Shown: in pieces, positions 59,219 through 64,000 of the stretch | How the letters are laid out: each line of letters starts with the position of its first letter | Numbering within the stretch: the stretch's first letter is position 1 | Assembly (NCBI RefSeq): GCF_008831285.2 | Contig: NC_045145.1 | Span: forward strand, 6,324,802-6,388,801 | Direction: 5' to 3' | DNA length: 64,000 nt | Source of the DNA: Nymphaea colorata | Taxonomy: Eukaryota > Streptophyta > Magnoliopsida > Nymphaeales > Nymphaeaceae | Notes under the pieces: model-generated | The model's input: the letters and a program-made list of their open reading frames with translations, nothing else | Told to the model about the DNA's origin: nothing | Database searches by the model: none | Made by a program: the position numbers and the translations under genes

Positions 59219-59339
59219 CAGGTTCGGCAATCTGGGGAAGCGGTTGGATAGTCGATGTAGAACTACACGCCGACGATCGTTGATCGAAAGAGACCTCCGA
59301 CGATCGTTGATCGAAGAGGAAGAAGCCCTGACGACTCAA

Positions 59340-60447
59340 TACAATCTGCGAAGTGCCAAGGGCAAGGGGGTAGCTCATTCTGATGAGATGGGTACATCCC
59401 AGGGACAAGAAGACCTGACCGAGATGGTGAACAAGGCTACCGACGTAACTACTCATGAAGAAGCGTTGGGTAATGCAGCTGAGTCCTTCGGGGAAATGAA
59501 GGACGAGATGAAGGTACTACGGGAACAAGTGGCCGACCTAGTGGCCATGAATCGGGCACTGACTGACACAGTGACCGCGTTACAAGCTGAAGTCAATGAA
59601 CTTCAGGTAAAGAACCGCACACTACAGCGACAGATCTCTGTAGGTGGAGGTGACGATCGGCCAGCGAGGGTCGACGTTCAGAGACCACCTAAATACAATG
59701 GAACTAGGGATAGTCGAGTGATCGACAACTTTTTATTCCAAGTATAGTATTACCTAGACTTGCAAGGCATTATGGGGGATGACCTTCAAGTCAAGACTGC
59801 GGCTATGTTGCTAGAGGGCTATGCTGTGGCATGATGGAGAAGGAAAAGGCTCGACATTCAGAAGGGGATCTGCACAATAGATACTTTCGATGATTTTCAG
59901 CGAGAGTTAAAAACTTACTTTATGCCCCCGAATGCGACACGCCATGCATATCGGAAGGTTGGTGAACTGAAACATACCGGACCCTTGCGAAATTACGTGA
60001 GGGCCTATCAAAGGCTGATGTTAGATGTGCCAGATATGCAAGAACAAGATAAATTGAACTAGTTTATTTTGGGACTTCAGTCATGGGCACAATCCGAAGT
60101 GGAAAGGAGTAATCTAGAGACCTTGGAGGATGCTTATGTGGTAGCAGAACGTTTGGCTGATACTCAGCACAAGAGCTACACTAATGCCTTCAAGCCGTCG
60201 AAAAAGCCTGACCATAGAGGAAAGAAAGAGGATCGAAGGGAACGGAAAGATGAACCATCAACTCAGCGCCAAGTCGAAAGAAGAACTTTCTTTCGCAGAA
60301 ACGACAACTCAGAATAGAGTGTTGAAATGTTGGTTTTGCGATGGTAATCACTTGGGGAGGCAATGTCCAAAGCATGTAAACAGGGACAATCAAGCAAGCT
60401 CTTCAAGGCAATCTGCTAATGCGGCACAAGGTGAAGAAGGGGAATGA
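59340..60447 (+). pseudogene. Chromovirus 2 gag with stops and a frameshift
   Basis: The N-terminal part has a long predicted coiled coil (about 59500-59640: KDEMKVLREQVADLVAMN, TALQAEVNELQVKNRTLQRQ). Then comes the gag core (PPKYNGTRDSRVIDNFLFQV). In-frame stops are at 59745 (TAG), 59832-59834 (TGA) and 60060-60062 (TAG). The core continues as FDDFQRELKTYFMPPN, KVGELKHTGPLRNYVRAY and FILGLQSWAQSEVERS. A one-base shift between about 60290 and 60317 moves into the frame with the intact zinc knuckle CWFCDGNHLGRQC (about 60329-60366). The frame ends at TGA 60445-60447. Confidence 0.85.
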
Positions 60448-60453
60448 CCAAAG

Positions 60454-61800
60454 ATGGGTGCACTTCAACTTCTGAACACCATAAAAAGGGAGGAAAAAGT
60501 GAAGGTGACAGCGACACCTTCTAATGAGTTCATGTACTTGGAAATCTTGGTAAATGGAAGGTCTACCCTGGCTATGGTAGACACAGGAGCCACGCATAAC
60601 TTCGTCTCAGTTGAGGAGGCGAGGAGACTAGGCCTAACCCTTGAGAGGGGAGAGTTACGCATGAAGGCGGTGAACTCAGAGGCCAAACCCATCCACGGAG
60701 TGGCCCGTGATGCGGTTGTGAAGATTGAGAGTTGGTCAGGAAGTGCCAACTTCTCGGTGGTCCCAATGGATGATTTCCGGATGATGCTAGGCATGGAGCT
60801 CCTCAGTATAGCGAAAATGGTGCCAATGCCGCACCTACGCAGTATCAGTATCATGGACGAGAAGTCCCCTTGTATGGTTCCAGTAACATCGATAAAGAGG
60901 GATAAGGGCAAAGCCGCAATGATATCTGCCCTTCATTTGAAGAAAGGCCTCAAGCACGGCGAAGAGACGTACTTGGTGGCAATCAGGGAAGTGACTAATG
61001 ACTCCCCTGGTTTGGTCCCAGAGGCGCTTGCGCCTGTCTTAGCAGAATTCACAGGTACAATGCCTGTGGAGCTCCCTATACGGCTGCCACCTCGACGTGA
61101 GGTGGACCATGCCATTGAACTCCTTCTTGGTGCCAAACCCCCGGCAATGGCACCATATCGAATGGCCCCTGCAGAATTAAGAGAACTTCGGCGACAGTTG
61201 GATGAGATGCTAGCTAGAGGTATAATCAGACCCTCCAAAGCTCCTTTTGGTGCACTAGTGTTATACCAAGCGAAGCATGACGGCTCCAAAAGGCTATGTG
61301 TGGATTATCGAGCATTGAACAAGGTAACGGTGAAGAACAAGTACCCTTTACCTTTGATTGTAGATCTGTTTGATCAACTAGGCGAAGCTCAAGTGTTTTC
61401 CAAGTTAGACCTCAGATCAGGATATTGGCAAGTTTGGATTGTTGATGGCGACGAGCCAAAGACCACTTGTGTCACTCGTTACGGTGCCTTTGAATTCTTG
61501 GTAATGCCATTTGGGTTGACGAATGCCCCAGCCACTTTTTCGACTCTAATGAACAAGATATTCTATCTGTACTTAGATAAGTTTGTGGTAGTCTATCTTG
61601 ACATTGTAGTGTATAGCAGCTCCATGAGGGACCATGTGGAACACTTGCGGACAGTGTTCAAGGTATTGGAGGAAAACGAACTCTATGTGAAGCGCGAGAA
61701 GTGCCTATTCGGCCAACCGAAAATCAGTTTTCTCGTTCACATTGTGGGAAAAGGTCAGCTGCGAATGAACACAGAAAAGGTGAGGGCAATTCAAGACTAG
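60454..61800 (+). pseudogene. Chromovirus 2 protease and reverse transcriptase, catalytic box damaged
   Basis: The protease has the active site AMVDTGATHNFVS (aspartate codon 60580-60582). The reverse transcriptase follows (LDEMLARGIIRPSKAPFGAL, KRLCVDYRALNKVTVKNKYP, FSKLDLRSGYWQV). At the catalytic box the frame reads VVYLDIVVYSSS (61594-61605) where the family has two adjacent aspartates. One codon is missing without a frame change, which should abolish polymerase activity. The frame ends at TAG 61798-61800, where the family has tryptophan. Confidence 0.9.
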
Positions 61801-63880
61801 AAACCGCCAACCAATATACCAGAACTACGTTCTTTTCTCGGTTTGACAAATTACTATCGACGATTCATTGAGGGGTATTCTTTGATAACTGCGCCTCTCA
61901 CTGATTTGCTAAAGAAAAACCGAACTTGGGCTTGGGAAGAACTCGAAGAAGATGCCTTCGAGAAGTTGAAGAGGGCCCTGACGCAGGAGCCTGTGCTCAG
62001 GTTGCCCGTCCACACAAGGAAATTTGAAGTCCACACGGATGCATCAGATTTTGCCATTGGCAGAGTTTTGATGCAGGAAGGTCATCCAGTCGCCTATGAG
62101 AGTCAGAAGCTGAAAGACGCAGAGCGACGGTACTCCGTGCACAAAAGGGAAATGACGGCCATTATTCATTGTCTTCGCACATGGAGGCATTACTTACTGG
62201 GGTCCCAATTCGTGGTAAAGACTGATAACGTAGCCACAAGCTACTTCCAGACTCAAAAAAAGTTGAGTCCGAAGCAGGCTTGATGGCAGGAATTCCTTGC
62301 AGAATTTGATTTCGCCTTGGAGTACAAGGCAGGGAAGACAAGCGTCGTAGCCGATGCACTGAGTCGGCAGCTACCCAGACAACATCATCCGAAGCGCAAC
62401 TCGAGGGTGCTCTTCTCGGGCGGATTCGAGAAGGCATGAAGCAGGACCCAGTGGCCAAGCACTTTGTCGAAACAACGGAGGCGGGAAAGACGCGACGATT
62501 CTGGCTACAAGATGGACTTTTGATGGCAAAGGGCAGACGAGTGTCGTGCCTAGATGGGGCAATCTCCTACGAGAGTTGCTGAAAGAGTGTCATGACTTGT
62601 TGTGGGCTGGCCATCCTGGCCAGGAGCGGACACTGGCACTGCTCGAACGTGGCTACTACTGGCCACAGATGCGCGACGACATTGAAGCCTATGTGAAAAC
62701 ATGTTTGATCTATCAGCAGCACAAGGGAACAAACCAGAAGCCTGCCAGTCTCCTGGAGCCTCTTCCTATTCCAGAATGTCCGTGGGAATGCCTCTCCATG
62801 GACTTCATCATCAGCTTGCCCAAAGTTGACGGCTTCAGCTCCATCCTTGTGGATGTGGATAGGTTTTCAAAGTATGCCACCTTCATCCCAGCCTCTAAAG
62901 AATGTCCTGCGGAAAAGACGACAGAGTTGTTCGTGAAGCATATAGTCAAGCATTGGGGCATGCCGAAAAGCATTGTCAGTGATCGGGACACTCGCTTCAC
63001 AAGAAAATTTTGGCGCAAAGTATTTCGTTTGTTGGGTTCGGATTTTATTATTCTCACCAAGTTTCCACCCTCAAACGGACAGCCAAATTGAACGAATCAA
63101 CGGATTGTTGGAATAATACATTCGACACTATGTCAGCGCGAATCAAAAGGATTGGGTGAAATTGTTGGATGTAGCTCAATTTTGCTACAATTTGTAGAAG
63201 AGCGAGTCATCTGGACATAGTCCATTCGAAATAGCCACTGGACAACAACCGTTGATGTCGCATACCCTTGCAGCCCAAGAAAAGGGAAGACCGACTTTTG
63301 CCTACCAGTTCGTTCGTGATTGGTACGAACAGACGGAAATGGCTAAGCGTTCTTACACAAGGCCGCCAAAAAGATGAAAAAGCTTGCAGATCGGAATCGA
63401 AGGCCAATGGAATTCCGAGTGGGTGATCAAGTCCTCGTGAAGCTCTATCCTGATCGCACGGGCATTTTCCGTGGTCGACACAGGTCATTGATCCGCAAGT
63501 ATGAGGGACCCTTCACAGTGCTGAAGAGAATCGAAAAGCTAGCCTACAATCTAGACTTGCCGCCAGACTTTAAGGTGCATTCAGTGTTTCATGTTTGTAA
63601 CCTGAAGCCCTTCTATGTCGATGAGGAAGACCCCGAGAGAAGCGTTTCAGGACGAGACCCGATCCTGCAGCGAGCCCCATCGACCAAGCGAGCGGCGGAC
63701 CGTCAGATGGAAGAGATTCTTCAACACAAGACAAACTATTTGGGGAACCGAAGAAGTACCAAGTGAAGTGGATAGGCGAACACAACCCCACCTGGGAGTG
63801 TGCATTCCGCATGAAGCAGCGCTACCTGCTAGAAGTCAAGGCCTATCATGAAACTGCTGGCGCCGAGGATGGCGCATAAC
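61801..63880 (+). pseudogene. Chromovirus 2 RNase H, integrase and chromodomain remnants
   Basis: RNase H lies at 61843-62360 ([19 protein letters not shown], then [20 protein letters not shown]), broken by TGA 62281-62283. Integrase starts near 62590 with its HHCC finger (LLWAGHPGQERTLALLERGY). The last part reads CLIYQQHK, so the second cysteine is tyrosine (62711-62713). The core keeps SMDFIISLP and IVSDRDTRF. After a shift near 63062 the glutamate segment QIERINGLLE follows, then TAA 63114-63116 and TAG 63195-63197. The GPFTVLKRIEKLAYNLDLPP segment and a C-terminal chromodomain (KYQVKWIGEHNPTWECAF) end at TAA 63878-63880. Confidence 0.85.
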
Positions 63881-63883
63881 TTG

Positions 63884-63895
63884 AAGGGGGGAGCC
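63884..63895 (+). other. Polypurine tract of chromovirus 2
   Basis: AAGGGGGGAGCC directly precedes the 3' LTR. Confidence 0.8.
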
Positions 63896-64000
63896 TGTTC
63901 CCCTGTGTCTGGGAGTCTATACAGTCATTTGCTTTGTTTTGCATTGTGCTTCTCTTGCTTATGTTGAGTCATTTGCTTATGCATGTTTACTTGTAAGGGA
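63896..64000 (+). repeat. Chromovirus 2, 3' LTR (first 105 bp)
   Basis: It begins TGTTCCCCTGTGTCTGGGAG and is collinear with 58799-58903 with six substitutions, then is cut by the window end. Confidence 0.9.

Larger units (their letters stand above)
58799..64000 (+). mobile_element. Older chromovirus (Ty3/Gypsy), truncated by the window edge
   Basis: The 5' LTR is 58799-59204 (406 bp). The 3' LTR starts at 63896 and leaves the window after 105 bp. Over that overlap the two LTRs differ at six positions (about 94% identical), so this copy is clearly older than the one at 35-40 kb. It has a tRNA-iMet primer site, gag, protease, reverse transcriptase, RNase H, integrase, chromodomain and polypurine tract, with many stops and shifts. 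The clade is uncertain. The 5' flank is CTGAA; the matching 3' duplication lies outside the window. Confidence 0.93.

Overview
This is AT-rich plant nuclear DNA, and the only gene that looks complete is a six-exon TOC1/PRR1 circadian-clock gene. The plant call rests on that gene, on exons of a plant-type cationic amino acid transporter, on tRNA-iMet-primed Copia and chromodomain Gypsy retrotransposons, on FAR1/SWIM and hAT transposase remnants, and on Tourist-like MITEs. A flowering plant is most likely; the lineage cannot be fixed from the sequence alone. There are no bacterial operons, no CRISPR array, and no tRNA or rRNA gene that I can see.

Layout, left to right. A decayed hAT transposase gene (51-2406) and a Copia gag/protease scrap (3650-4400) come first. 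A 160-bp tandem repeat follows (4421-4850), inside a longer sequence that recurs inverted near 53.6-54.2 kb. A young but internally deleted Copia element (8661-13051, TSD GCACC) lies beside an old minus-strand Gypsy element (about 13085-17480). A candidate PIF/Harbinger-like element (17494-19717) and a 5'-truncated LINE (about 20215-22660) follow. TOC1 occupies 25509-27889.

Downstream of TOC1, three diverged copies of its 3' region lie in tandem, each with an AATAAA. The third is split by a 3.0-kb TIR element with TTA target-site duplications (28907-31906). Four cleanly spliced exons of a cationic amino acid transporter (minus strand, 33657-34543) stand without the rest of the gene. Upstream of them, in their transcription sense, sits a nearly intact, very young Reina-like chromovirus (35143-40341, TSD AGTTC). 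Two MITEs (32953-33371 and 40946-41391) lie on either side of this block.

The right third is relics. A FAR1/SWIM (MURA-type) transposase pseudogene (44960-46010) faces two minus-strand Ulp1 (C48) protease relics 2.1 kb apart. Around them are several families of 240-550 bp tandem repeats. A second chromovirus (58799 to beyond the window end) has an older LTR pair and has lost one aspartate of its reverse transcriptase catalytic box.

I found no clearly new system. The most interesting structures are the triplicated TOC1 3' end with a precisely datable insertion, the isolated transporter exons inside a possible transposon-captured transcription unit, and the FAR1 plus duplicated Ulp1 cluster.
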